Of a stretch of DNA of 54,418 nt, positions 45,253 through 53,334 are shown in pieces; the first letter of the stretch is position 1; the number at the start of each line of letters is the position of its first letter. Both the position numbers and the translations under genes were made by a program. The notes beneath the pieces were generated by a model. The model worked only from the letters and a program-made list of their open reading frames with translations. It made no database searches and had not been told where the DNA came from. Origin of the DNA: Candidatus Heimdallarchaeota archaeon LC_2 (lineage in GTDB: Archaea; Asgardarchaeota; Heimdallarchaeia; Heimdallarchaeales; Kariarchaeaceae); contig MDVR01000041.1 in assembly GCA_001940725.1 (NCBI GenBank), positions 1 through 54,418 on the forward strand, written 5' to 3'.

Positions 45253-46362
45253 GTGGAAAATAAAATAGTGGAATTCAAAATTTTCGAGACGCAGAATGAA
45301 AATTGGAACGACACATTAGTAAAACATAGATTAGCTGATCCCCATTATTCTCGGGAATATGCTCTATTGTTTGAGAAGGTCACTTCAAATCCAGAGTTTA
45401 ATCAAAATTTTGTGGGTAAACATTACCTGATTGTTTATACAAATAAAGATGGTATACTCGTTTATCCAACAATTAAGCGTGAAATTACTATTTTAGGTCA
45501 TAAAATTAATGACCTAACATCACCTTATGGATATGGTGGACCTTTAATTCGTGGAGATAATAAGCCAAATATATATAAAGAATTCCGAATTGAATTTGAT
45601 ACCTGGTGTCAGAATAATGATATTATTGCTGAGTTTTCAAGATTACATCCCTTATCTAGAAATCATGAATTTATAGAATCTATTGAACCAGGCAAGATAA
45701 CTAATATTTCAACTGTTTACTATCTTGAAACTGGAAAATCATGGGAGGAACTATATTCAAATTTCAAAAAAAGAGTTCGAACCTATTATAAGAAGCGGGA
45801 TTTATCAGTCAAGAAGGTCCCTATCACTACTGAAAATGCAAAAATCTTTGAAGATCTTTATTCTCAAACCATGAAGCGAATCTCCGCTGAAAACAAATAT
45901 CATTTTACCGAAGAATTTTTTGTGCGCACTTTCACATTATTGAAAGAAAAATTGTTGATGATACTTGCTGAGGATCAGGAGACCGGTGAGAAATTATCGG
46001 CTCTTTTGGTTCTTCAATTTGGTGAATTTGCATATTATTGGCTTAGTGCAACAGCAGATTCGGCTCGTAATAGAAAATACAGTCCAACTTATCCTTCTTT
46101 GGCTGAAGCGATCAAAATACTGTTAGGTTCTGAATCATCCTTCTTCCTTCTTGGAGGTGGATATAAGAAAGATGATAGCTTAGCTCAATTTAAAAGAGGT
46201 TTTAGTAATGATCCAATACCATTTTATATTTATTCAAAGATTCATAACTTGAAAAATTATGAGAACCTGATTCGAGAAATTGAACTTAATTTTTCCATTG
46301 ATATGGACAAAATTAATTATTTTCCTAAATATAGATATCCGGAGTTAATTCAAAAGTATTAA
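45253..46362 (+). CDS. FemAB/GNAT_6-like acyltransferase
   Basis: A 369-residue protein with two tandem GNAT-like folds as in FemAB-type enzymes. The second half has SWEELYSNFKKRVRTYYKK (the basic KxxRxxxKK helix), LYSQTMKRISAENKYHF, LLVLQFGEFAYYWLSATAD, YPSLAEAIKILLG and FLLGGGYKKDDSLAQFKRG, the usual order of the family. FemAB enzymes add amino acids from aminoacyl-tRNA; other members acylate amino sugars with acyl-CoA. It sits where LegH/PseH acetyltransferase would be expected, so it may acylate the new amino group with an acetyl or aminoacyl residue. GTG start at 45253. Confidence 0.72.
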   Translation: MENKIVEFKIFETQNENWNDTLVKHRLADPHYSREYALLFEKVTSNPEFNQNFVGKHYLIVYTNKDGILVYPTIKREITILGHKINDLTSPYGYGGPLIRGDNKPNIYKEFRIEFDTWCQNNDIIAEFSRLHPLSRNHEFIESIEPGKITNISTVYYLETGKSWEELYSNFKKRVRTYYKKRDLSVKKVPITTENAKIFEDLYSQTMKRISAENKYHFTEEFFVRTFTLLKEKLLMILAEDQETGEKLSALLVLQFGEFAYYWLSATADSARNRKYSPTYPSLAEAIKILLGSESSFFLLGGGYKKDDSLAQFKRGFSNDPIPFYIYSKIHNLKNYENLIREIELNFSIDMDKINYFPKYRYPELIQKY

Positions 46363-46390
46363 GAAATCTTATAGATGATCGAAAAATATT

Positions 46391-47029
46391 ATGAATTCAT
46401 GGGATCCTATTTGGGAAGATATTCATGCCACAGAGGAGTGGGGACGTTATCCAACTGAAGATCTTATTCGTTTTGTTGCAAGGAACTTTTACAAATCGAC
46501 CTCCCGACAAGATACAAAGTTTTTAGATTTAGGGTGTGGCGCCGGTGCAAGTTCATGGTATTTGGCAAGGGAAGGATTTAATGTCAAGGGTGTAGATGGA
46601 TCACAATCTGCGATTGATAAAGCAAGGAAATATTTACTCAAAGAGAACCTAATAGCTGAATTCCAGGTTGTGGATTTCGTTAAAACTCCATTTACTGACC
46701 ATTATTTTGATTGTGTAATCGATATAGCCAGTATCCAACATAATCCAAAATCATTGATCCCAAGGATCATAGATGAAGTCCATAGGGTTTTGAAACCAAA
46801 CGGAAAATTCTTCGGGATAATGGTAGCTGAGGGAACAATAGGTGATAATGTATCAACTAATGAAAGAAAGGATGGTCCATTATCAGGTAGGGGATTGACA
46901 ACATTTTTCTCTGAGGAAGAAGTCATAGAGTATTTTAAAAGCTTTAAAACTGTGAATATCTATTATAGATTAAGATCTGTAGAGAGTGGTATATACAAGG
47001 AATGGATAATCTCTGCATCAAAAACCTAA
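46391..47029 (+). CDS. Class I SAM-dependent methyltransferase
   Basis: A 212-residue Methyltransf_11 protein. The SAM site is FLDLGCGAGASSWYLARE (residues about 46-63) followed by VKGVDGSQSAIDKA, then FQVVDFVKTPFTDHYFDC and VHRVLKPNGKFFGIM. It starts MNSWDPIWEDIHATEEWG, typical of this subgroup. It lies 28 bp after the FemAB-like gene and 58 bp before the second NeuB-like gene on the same strand, so it belongs to the same transcript; likely substrate is the nonulosonate or its precursor. Confidence 0.82.
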   Translation: MNSWDPIWEDIHATEEWGRYPTEDLIRFVARNFYKSTSRQDTKFLDLGCGAGASSWYLAREGFNVKGVDGSQSAIDKARKYLLKENLIAEFQVVDFVKTPFTDHYFDCVIDIASIQHNPKSLIPRIIDEVHRVLKPNGKFFGIMVAEGTIGDNVSTNERKDGPLSGRGLTTFFSEEEVIEYFKSFKTVNIYYRLRSVESGIYKEWIISASKT

Positions 47030-47087
47030 CTTATTTTTAGTTAGAGTAAAGATGAACATTAAAACACAGTAATAATTTCTAAATTTG

Positions 47088-48134
47088 ATGAAATCTTTTT
47101 CGATCGGGAATCGAAAAGTTGGAGATGATCATCCAGCTTTTATTATTGCTGAAGCCGGTGTGAATCACAACGGTGAAATGGCACTAGCAAAAAAATTGGT
47201 CGAAACAGCCGCGAATGCAGGAGCCGATTGTGTGAAATTTCAAACTTTCGAACCGGAACTAGTCGCAAGCTCCCAAGCTCCAAAGGCAGAATACCAACAA
47301 GAACAAACAGATCCTAATGAATCACAACTTGACATGATTAAGAAATTGTATCTTCCTCAAGAATCATTCCTAGAGTTAAAGGACTATGCATTAGATTTGA
47401 ATCTCATTTTTATGTCAACAGCATTCGATTTCAAGAGTATTGAATTTTTATCTGGGATTATCCCTGCATTCAAGGTACCTTCTGGTGAAATAACCAATGA
47501 TTGGTTTCTGGAAGCAATGGCTAAGAAACAGAAACCAATGATAATTTCAACAGGTATGTCCTCCTTAGGTGAGGTTGAGCATGCGATAGCAGTCGTAAGA
47601 AATCATGGAGCATCTGATTTAGCTGTACTTCATTGTACCTCAAACTACCCTGCATTGCCAAAGACCGTTAACCTGAGAGCAATGAATTCGATGGGTCAAG
47701 CCTTCAATCTTCCCTTTGGATTATCTGATCATACAGAGGGTATTGATATTGCAGTTGCTGCGGTTGCAAGGGGGGCAAAAATTATAGAAAAACACTTCAC
47801 ATTGGATAAATCTTTACCTGGTCCAGATCATACAGCATCTCTGTCTATTGAAGAGCTGAATCAGTTGATTCGATCAATAAGGAATGTAGAAGAGGCTTTA
47901 GGGGATGGTATTAAGCAAATTCAGGAATCTGAAAAAGAGGTAAGAGATGTGGCTAGACGAAGTCTAGTTGCTTTGGAGGATCTCCAGAAAGATACAATCT
48001 TAGGAAGGGACAATCTGATACCTAAAAGACCCGGTACCGGAATTCCGATTAAAATGTTCGAATATGTAAAGGGAAGAAAACTAAGGCATGATGTACAGAA
48101 AGATAAACTAATTACGTGGGAAGATCTCTATTAG
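47088..48134 (+). CDS. NeuB/LegI-like nonulosonic acid synthase, copy 2
   Basis: A 349-residue PEP-dependent synthase. Barrel motifs: FIIAEAGVNHNGEM, CVKFQTFEPELV, FKVPSGEITNDWF, MIISTGMSSLGEV, LHCTSNYPALP, FGLSDHTEG and IEKHFTLDKSLPGPDH. The C-terminal part has RRSLVALEDLQKDTIL and PKRPGTGIP, the SAF-type domain. It is clearly diverged from copy 1 at 33324 (for example NHNGEM versus NHEGDI), so the two may make different acids. The preferred start is ATG 47088; a TTG lies one codon before it. It ends 4 bp from the convergent aminotransferase-like gene. Confidence 0.9.
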   Translation: MKSFSIGNRKVGDDHPAFIIAEAGVNHNGEMALAKKLVETAANAGADCVKFQTFEPELVASSQAPKAEYQQEQTDPNESQLDMIKKLYLPQESFLELKDYALDLNLIFMSTAFDFKSIEFLSGIIPAFKVPSGEITNDWFLEAMAKKQKPMIISTGMSSLGEVEHAIAVVRNHGASDLAVLHCTSNYPALPKTVNLRAMNSMGQAFNLPFGLSDHTEGIDIAVAAVARGAKIIEKHFTLDKSLPGPDHTASLSIEELNQLIRSIRNVEEALGDGIKQIQESEKEVRDVARRSLVALEDLQKDTILGRDNLIPKRPGTGIPIKMFEYVKGRKLRHDVQKDKLITWEDLY

Positions 48135-48138
48135 TAAA

Positions 48139-49206
48139 TCAATGGAATATTTCTTGTAAAACCTTGATTATACGTTGTATATCCTCATTTCCATATCTTT
48201 GATCAATTGGTAGAGTAATAATTTCACTCGAGATGAGATGAGATTCGATATGCTCATGGGGAATGATGTTTTCCAATTCCCAGTGTATTGGAGGATAGAT
48301 ACCTTGTTCTATCAATTTTAATTTGACTTCATCTCTTCGATTTGTTAAAATTGGAAAACCAAGAGGGACAAATTGGTCAGCTAAATCTGAAATTGGCGAT
48401 TGAATATCTATATTCACTAGTCCTTCTTCAAGTTGTCTGTAATTATTGATTCTCTTCATTTTAATCTCATCATAATCAAGTGAGTTCAACATAATTGAGG
48501 AAAATTTTGATATCGCATTTTTCCCTATTGTTTTCGTATCTAAAATTTGTTCGGAATTCCTGAGTAAGGATAGAAATTTTGCTTTTAATCCCGGATTTGG
48601 GTTGTTAAGATAAACATTCTTCAGGATCATTCCGCTTATTTTTATTTCAGACCAATGAGTTATTGGACTGAGGGTAACATTTGTTAAAGGTGAGTCTGAA
48701 ATTACAATACCTCCGTCAGAGATTGGGAAATATTTCCTTAAACTTGCAATTATATAATTTGAATTGAAATTAGTGTTGATCATTAAATATGGGTTATGAA
48801 ACATATCATCAATGACAAAAATTTTTTCTCTATTACGGACTTCAATTTTTGGTAGTTTAGGATCTCCAAAATAACTAATTCTTAACACTACAGAATGATC
48901 TCGTAATTCAGTAATTAATGGCGCATTAAATTTCTTATTTTCAATTACATTATAGTATCTAATCTCAAGACCTAATTGTCTTATTGGTTCAACTACTGAA
49001 TCACATAAATAATTTGGAACATATACTAATGGTTTTTTTGAAATTTTGTCCATTATATCTTGTAAAATTACGTATAACGCAGTTCTACCTGAATCAACCA
49101 ACATTTGAAATTTATCAGCCGTCTTAAAATATCGATTGAATCTATTTTCTTGAATATTAAGTGCATTTAAAGAGATGTTGAAGTCCCCACCTATTTCTTT
49201 ACTCAT
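48139..49206 (-). CDS. PLP-dependent aminotransferase-like protein
   Basis: A 355-residue fold-type I PLP protein distantly related to DegT aminotransferases. It has VDSGRTALYVIL (residues 38-49, like the SGxTAL stretch), VYVPNYLCDSVVEPI, FVIDDMFHNP with the PLP-ring Asp133/134, and YIIASLRKYFPISDGGIVI with Lys158 as the likely Schiff-base lysine. It differs from the LegC-like gene at 44071 and probably acts on another sugar. Its ATG overlaps the stop of the upstream neuC-like gene by eight bases, so the two are translationally coupled. The exact reaction is unknown. Confidence 0.68.
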   Translation of the reverse strand: MSKEIGGDFNISLNALNIQENRFNRYFKTADKFQMLVDSGRTALYVILQDIMDKISKKPLVYVPNYLCDSVVEPIRQLGLEIRYYNVIENKKFNAPLITELRDHSVVLRISYFGDPKLPKIEVRNREKIFVIDDMFHNPYLMINTNFNSNYIIASLRKYFPISDGGIVISDSPLTNVTLSPITHWSEIKISGMILKNVYLNNPNPGLKAKFLSLLRNSEQILDTKTIGKNAISKFSSIMLNSLDYDEIKMKRINNYRQLEEGLVNIDIQSPISDLADQFVPLGFPILTNRRDEVKLKLIEQGIYPPIHWELENIIPHEHIESHLISSEIITLPIDQRYGNEDIQRIIKVLQEIFH

Positions 49207-50671
49207 TACCCATGTACCTCTTCAGAATCGAAAAGATCAATTCACTAGAGTTACCTTCACCATAGGGGTTCTTAGTATTTTGAATCAATTTGTGAAAGGT
49301 TTCATCATTCAACGCTTTTTTAATAGCTGCGGTGATTTGTTTACTGTCATAATTTACATTGATTATATTATTAGCTTGTAGACGACCGTCTTGCCTAGTT
49401 CCAATATTGATCACTGGTTTTTGTAAACTAGGTGCTTCAACAATTCCAGCACTAGAATTACCTATCATCACATCACAATGTTTCATTACATTGATAAATT
49501 CATCTCGTTCTAAATTTCTAACTGAAGACAGGTTTTCTAAGCTCTCATGAGCTTCAATTACATTGATAATTTCTTGACTTCCTGCATCTGAATTGGGATA
49601 AACGATTAGTTTGTTTGCAGTAAAATTCGAAATTGCATCGATAATTGCTAACATATGGTCCGCCGTGTCAGCAACCTCACTTGTAACTGGATGCTGAATA
49701 ATCAAAATAAGAGGTAATCCTTCATTTAGATGCAGTTTTTCGAAAAGTTCAGCTCTATTTATGAAATTAAATGTAATTAAGTCATCTAGACCCGGTTCAC
49801 CGACAATATGTACTTGATGTTGTTTGATGTTTAAACTACCGATTAACCTATTCGCACTGAATTCTGTAGCAGGACAGTGAATATCTGCGAACATAGAAAT
49901 AGCATTTCGAATTTTATCGTCAATAGATCCTGTTACGTCTCCACCCGATACATGGCAAATTGGTATGTTCATATGGGAAGCAGCTATTGCTGCCGCCAGT
50001 TGTTCTCCTCGATCTCCCTGTAACAATACCAGATCAACATTTGTTTCTGTCAGTAACTTTGTTATTCCTATCATGCAATTGGCAAGAGAAATAGACATGG
50101 CTGCTGTCGAATCATCTTGAGGTGAACTCTCAACTTTTCCCAGTATCTCAAAATTTTCCTTCTCAATTTCCGTGATAGGAATAACAAAGTTACTGACAGA
50201 AACAAATGTTGATCTGGTATTGTTACAGTGAATATCTGCGAACATAGAAATAGCATTTCGAATTTTATCGTCAATAGATCCTGTTACGTCTCCACCCGAT
50301 ACATGGCAAATTGGTATGTTCATATGGGAAGCAGCTATTGCTGCCGCCAGTTGTTCTCCTCGATCTCCCTGTAACAATACCAGATCAACATTTGTTTCTG
50401 TCAGTAACTTTGTTATTCCTATCATGCAATTGGCAAGAGAAATAGACATGGCTGCTGTCGAATCATCTTGAGGTGAACTCTCAACTTTTCCCAGTATCTC
50501 AAAATTTTCCTTCTCAATTTCCGTGATAGTGTAACCATGCTGAACACTCAAATGCATGCCAGTGATAATAAATTTCAAATCAAATTCTGAAGATTGATGA
50601 ATTTTTACCAGAGTTGATCTCATAAGGCCAAAATCTGCTCTAGTTCCCGAGATATACACAATTGTATTCAT
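49199..50671 (-). CDS. NeuC/LegG-like UDP-sugar 2-epimerase with internal duplication
   Basis: A hydrolysing UDP-sugar 2-epimerase. From ATG 50671 it begins MNTIVYISGTRADFGLMRS, which aligns with the start of neuC copy 1; the longer frame to 50725 is not supported. Normal motifs are TGMHLSVQHGYT, LLQGDRGEQLAAA, HVSGGDVTGSIDDKIRNAIS, IQHPVTSEV and IGNSSAGIVEAP. Residues from ITEIEKENFE to MFADIHC occur twice, separated by NNTRSTFVSVSNFVIP, because of a DNA duplication of 351 bp per period. Without it the protein would be about 373 residues, the family's usual size. The repeat inserts 117 residues into the N-terminal domain, so activity is doubtful although the frame is open. Confidence 0.85.
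   Translation of the reverse strand: MNTIVYISGTRADFGLMRSTLVKIHQSSEFDLKFIITGMHLSVQHGYTITEIEKENFEILGKVESSPQDDSTAAMSISLANCMIGITKLLTETNVDLVLLQGDRGEQLAAAIAASHMNIPICHVSGGDVTGSIDDKIRNAISMFADIHCNNTRSTFVSVSNFVIPITEIEKENFEILGKVESSPQDDSTAAMSISLANCMIGITKLLTETNVDLVLLQGDRGEQLAAAIAASHMNIPICHVSGGDVTGSIDDKIRNAISMFADIHCPATEFSANRLIGSLNIKQHQVHIVGEPGLDDLITFNFINRAELFEKLHLNEGLPLILIIQHPVTSEVADTADHMLAIIDAISNFTANKLIVYPNSDAGSQEIINVIEAHESLENLSSVRNLERDEFINVMKHCDVMIGNSSAGIVEAPSLQKPVINIGTRQDGRLQANNIINVNYDSKQITAAIKKALNDETFHKLIQNTKNPYGEGNSSELIFSILKRYMGNE
49874..50178. repeat. 305-bp direct repeat, copy A, within neuC-like gene
   Basis: Identical, as far as I can read, to 50225-50529 at a constant offset of 351 bp. On the gene strand this is the downstream (C-terminal side) copy. 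Between the copies lie 46 bases that are an inverted copy of 50022-50067. Confidence 0.92.
50173..50228. repeat. 56-bp inverted copy of internal gene sequence
   Basis: The reverse complement of 50173-50228 matches 50018-50073 (and 50369-50424) without mismatch. It covers the whole 46-base spacer plus 6 and 4 bases of overlap into the flanking direct repeats; these overlaps are the junction microhomologies. Confidence 0.9.
50225..50529. repeat. 305-bp direct repeat, copy B, within neuC-like gene
   Basis: Copy B, on the N-terminal side of the gene. It is identical to 49874-50178. The lack of even synonymous differences implies a very recent event or gene conversion. Confidence 0.92.
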
Positions 50672-50951
50672 GATCAATTCCCAATTTTCGCTATAAACTA
50701 TAGACCGAGGGGTTTTATTAAGCATATATTATTTCACCTTCATTTTCAGTGAATTTTTATGACATAATACTCAAATCGCGACCATAGTTTCAATCATAAT
50801 AGCAAATTTCGATATTAGGATAAACCTATATTACATAGATTTTTTATTGAAGGCCGAGAAATCGATAAAGATATAATATTATTATTAAAAAAGACACCCA
50901 CTTTCTATTTCAAGTTAATTATATACTCGATCGGGAATACACATCATCTAA
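50672..50951. other. Intergenic between neuC-like gene and ISH3-like element
   Basis: A 280-base AT-rich stretch holding the promoter of the minus-strand neuC-like gene, before the left end of the IS. No gene seen. Confidence 0.4.
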
Positions 50952-52268
50952 ATTGTACGTCAGTACTCGCGTATCTAAAATAATATCATAATTATCTAGA
51001 ATATTAGCTAAGATAAATAGATTCAAAAAATGGTGAATTCGCATTTAGTTGACTAAACAAATGAAAAGACACCAAAGTAGAGTAAAATTCCACACAAAAA
51101 AAGTCATTGGAAAAGCCATAGCTGATTCGCAATCTTGGGTTTCTGGATCATCCAAGTATGATTCAAATCAAATTTTCAGGACAATTGTCCTATCGGGTTT
51201 GAGAAAAACTTCCATTGAAGATCAGAGCGCACTTCAACTAGAACAGGCAGGGGGCTATGGTAGTAGTCCCTCCGCTGATGTTGTTATGAAAATCTTAGAT
51301 CTAGAATATAGAAACGTGGAACTTAGAAAGATAGAGAGAATAATTTCACATAATCTTCAAAAAATGGCAATGCTTCTTCCACAATTTACTAGAAAGAAAA
51401 GATCAGTGATCTTGGCAATTGACCTTCATGATGAGGATTATTACGGTAAACAATTAATAGACCAGAGAGAAATCACAATGTTTGGACAGTTAAAGAATCG
51501 CTCTGGTAATGTATCTGGTAACAAGCGTAGAGTGTTTCGCTATGCGACCGCAGCAATAGTTTCCTTTGGTAAGAAACTCCAGATCCCAATTACTATTGCT
51601 TTTGCCGTTAACTACAAAGGACAAACCAGAGATGATGTTCTCAAAAATATTTATGATCAAATCCTTCAACTCAATTTGAAAATTGAGTGCATGGTCATAG
51701 ATGGTGGATTTGCAAGTACTGGTTGTTTCCGATTCTTAAACTCTCAACAAGTTCCATTTGTATCTCGAGGTAAGCTGTACAAGAAAAAAACATATCCTGA
51801 TGCAGATCATAACTTTGTGCACACCCAACTTGGATATGATGGTCCCTACAATGTTAATGCATACATTGTCGAGCAGAGGAGTGCAACTGGAGGTATTCAT
51901 AGAATGATGTACTTGAGTTCTGAGACAATAACACCCAAACTACTTGTCAAGTATTATGGAAAAAGATTCAGAATTGAAAACACTTACAGACACGCTAGAG
52001 TTTCTAAAATTCGCACTTCAACTAGTAAAGTACACTTACGATGGGTATTATTTGCTGTTTTGCTTTTGTTGGAGCTACTATGGGAAATCACCAGGTACAT
52101 TGGCAAGGCCCTAGGTGCCAGTGATTACAACTTCAGACAAAAATTAATAAATCTCTACTTCCAGGATTTCCTGCAGGAACAACTTATCCCTGCAATATAT
52201 CAATTTGAATAGATGTTTGTTTGATTGAAGGAGGTGGTAGTTAAGAAACGCAAGTACTGACGTACAAT
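50952..52268 (+). mobile_element. ISH3-like insertion sequence
   Basis: An ISH3-type transposase bounded by imperfect terminal inverted repeats of about 25 bp: attgtacgtcagtact-C-gcgt at 50952-50972 and its counterpart attgtacgtcagtact-T-gcgt, read inward from 52268. The first 16 bases match perfectly. No 5-bp target duplication is visible (tctaa on the left, attac on the right), which could mean an old insertion or a rearranged flank. Confidence 0.82.
51049..52212 (+). CDS. ISH3-family DDE transposase
   Basis: A 387-residue transposase of the ISH3 group (IS4-like superfamily), common in archaea. The triad is visible: Asp125 in ILAIDLHDEDYYGK, Asp218 in CMVIDGGFAS and Glu310 in YYGKRFRIENTYRHAR, with the family's Y-R-E-K pattern around the last. 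The C-terminus is hydrophobic (VLFAVLLLLELLW). Start is TTG 51049 or ATG 51061; both leave the basic N-terminus intact. The frame is intact. The gene contains an 8-bp stem-loop at 51669-51688 and a 12-bp palindrome at 52168-52179. Confidence 0.9.
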   Translation: MTKQMKRHQSRVKFHTKKVIGKAIADSQSWVSGSSKYDSNQIFRTIVLSGLRKTSIEDQSALQLEQAGGYGSSPSADVVMKILDLEYRNVELRKIERIISHNLQKMAMLLPQFTRKKRSVILAIDLHDEDYYGKQLIDQREITMFGQLKNRSGNVSGNKRRVFRYATAAIVSFGKKLQIPITIAFAVNYKGQTRDDVLKNIYDQILQLNLKIECMVIDGGFASTGCFRFLNSQQVPFVSRGKLYKKKTYPDADHNFVHTQLGYDGPYNVNAYIVEQRSATGGIHRMMYLSSETITPKLLVKYYGKRFRIENTYRHARVSKIRTSTSKVHLRWVLFAVLLLLELLWEITRYIGKALGASDYNFRQKLINLYFQDFLQEQLIPAIYQFE

Positions 52269-52400
52269 ATTACAAACGCTGAAATTAACCAATTTCAGAC
52301 GATCAGGCGAGATGATGTCGGCACTACTCCATTTAGACAAACTATTTGGAGCTACTTTTCGCATGAATCAAGATATATATTTAAAGCGATTAATCTTTGA
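52269..52400 (+). pseudogene. Coding-like gene end abutting the IS
   Basis: Forty-four codons from the edge of the IS to a TGA at 52398-52400. The peptide looks coding (INQFQTIRRDDVGTTPFRQ, then TIWSYFSHESRYIF) but there is no start, and nothing on the other side of the IS continues it. It may be the tail of a gene lost with the IS insertion. Not recognised. Confidence 0.3.
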
Positions 52401-53265
52401 TTGCTTCTACATAAAGTGATATTTTCGGATGGGTATTGTCAAAAAGATTTATGTTTCTCATAACAGGAGAGAAACTCTGACCGTATCCAGACTTAAATAT
52501 ATACTTAGTTTTAAACCCAGCCTTTTCTAACATTCTACTTACTTTATCAAAGGACCACCAGTTTAGGTGATTACCGGGATTTTCATTTTGAATATCTATT
52601 AAACACTTGGTAGTACAATAATTAAGTGCATCTTGAAATTCCATTGTTGAAAATATTTTATCAAACTCCTCATCATTTATTTTATCTGATTTGTCATAAT
52701 AATGTAAGGTGGATGTTTGACTGGCGAAATGATACAAGAAAATTTGTTGTATTGATGCTTGATTCATTGGTTTCGTAATTTTAACTCTATCAATTTCTTT
52801 TTTGACACTGTAACTATCTATCCAGAAAAAATAATCTAAATCATTATCTTTCATTGCTCTGTATTCTAACTCAATATTGGGTGTTATAATGCGAAATATT
52901 CCATTTTTTTCTAAGATCCTGTAAGTTTCATTAAATATATTTTGTGCGGCTTCATCGTTAATATGTTCAATTGTATGACTAGTATACACATTTTTTGCTA
53001 TCCCATCTTCTATCGGTAATTTATCCAAAGAAAATAAATTGAAATTTATATAGTCCGATTGCACTGCAGAGTACCAATCACTGGAATAATCTATATTTGT
53101 CCAATACGGATGATTAAAACTACCGGCCCCAATATTGTAGAATCTTTTATTTTTTAATGTTTGCTCGTCATAGTTATTGTTATAGAGCTTGATTTCATAG
53201 ATATCGCGTTTACGCGTTAAATCAAAACCAAAGAAATTAAAGAATTTTAGAACTAATTTCTTCAT
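52390..53265 (-). CDS. SAM-dependent methyltransferase (Methyltransf_11-like)
   Basis: A 291-residue protein. RFYNIGAGSFNHPYWTNIDY occupies the SAM motif I and acidic-loop position, followed by LPIEDGIAKNVYTSHTIEHI and IFNETYRILEKNGIFRIITP, the usual order in this family. The C-terminal region has NHLNWWSFDKVSRMLEKAGF and a conserved-looking YVEAIKD end. Similar proteins accompany glycan clusters and are thought to methylate sugars. Its 3' end overlaps a decayed plus-strand frame. It is transcribed toward the IS. Confidence 0.7.
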   Translation of the reverse strand: MKKLVLKFFNFFGFDLTRKRDIYEIKLYNNNYDEQTLKNKRFYNIGAGSFNHPYWTNIDYSSDWYSAVQSDYINFNLFSLDKLPIEDGIAKNVYTSHTIEHINDEAAQNIFNETYRILEKNGIFRIITPNIELEYRAMKDNDLDYFFWIDSYSVKKEIDRVKITKPMNQASIQQIFLYHFASQTSTLHYYDKSDKINDEEFDKIFSTMEFQDALNYCTTKCLIDIQNENPGNHLNWWSFDKVSRMLEKAGFKTKYIFKSGYGQSFSPVMRNINLFDNTHPKISLYVEAIKD

Positions 53266-53334
53266 GTTTCAGAGTTTTTTTTATAAAAATAAAGGTTTCT
53301 ATAACTATACGCGTTACTAGTGTTTACAAAAGTA

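Noticed and set aside
47085..47087. TTG one codon before ATG as the start of NeuB copy 2
   Set aside because: ATG at 47088 directly follows and gives the expected N-terminus.
50071..50274. 67-codon frame within the duplicated neuC-like region
   Set aside because: It is a shadow in another frame that spans the inverted junction by chance.
49199..50671. NeuC-like protein as a natural two-domain fusion
   Set aside because: The repeat is identical at the DNA level and starts and ends inside one domain, with an inverted piece of the same gene as linker. Real domain repeats would differ at silent sites and respect domain borders.
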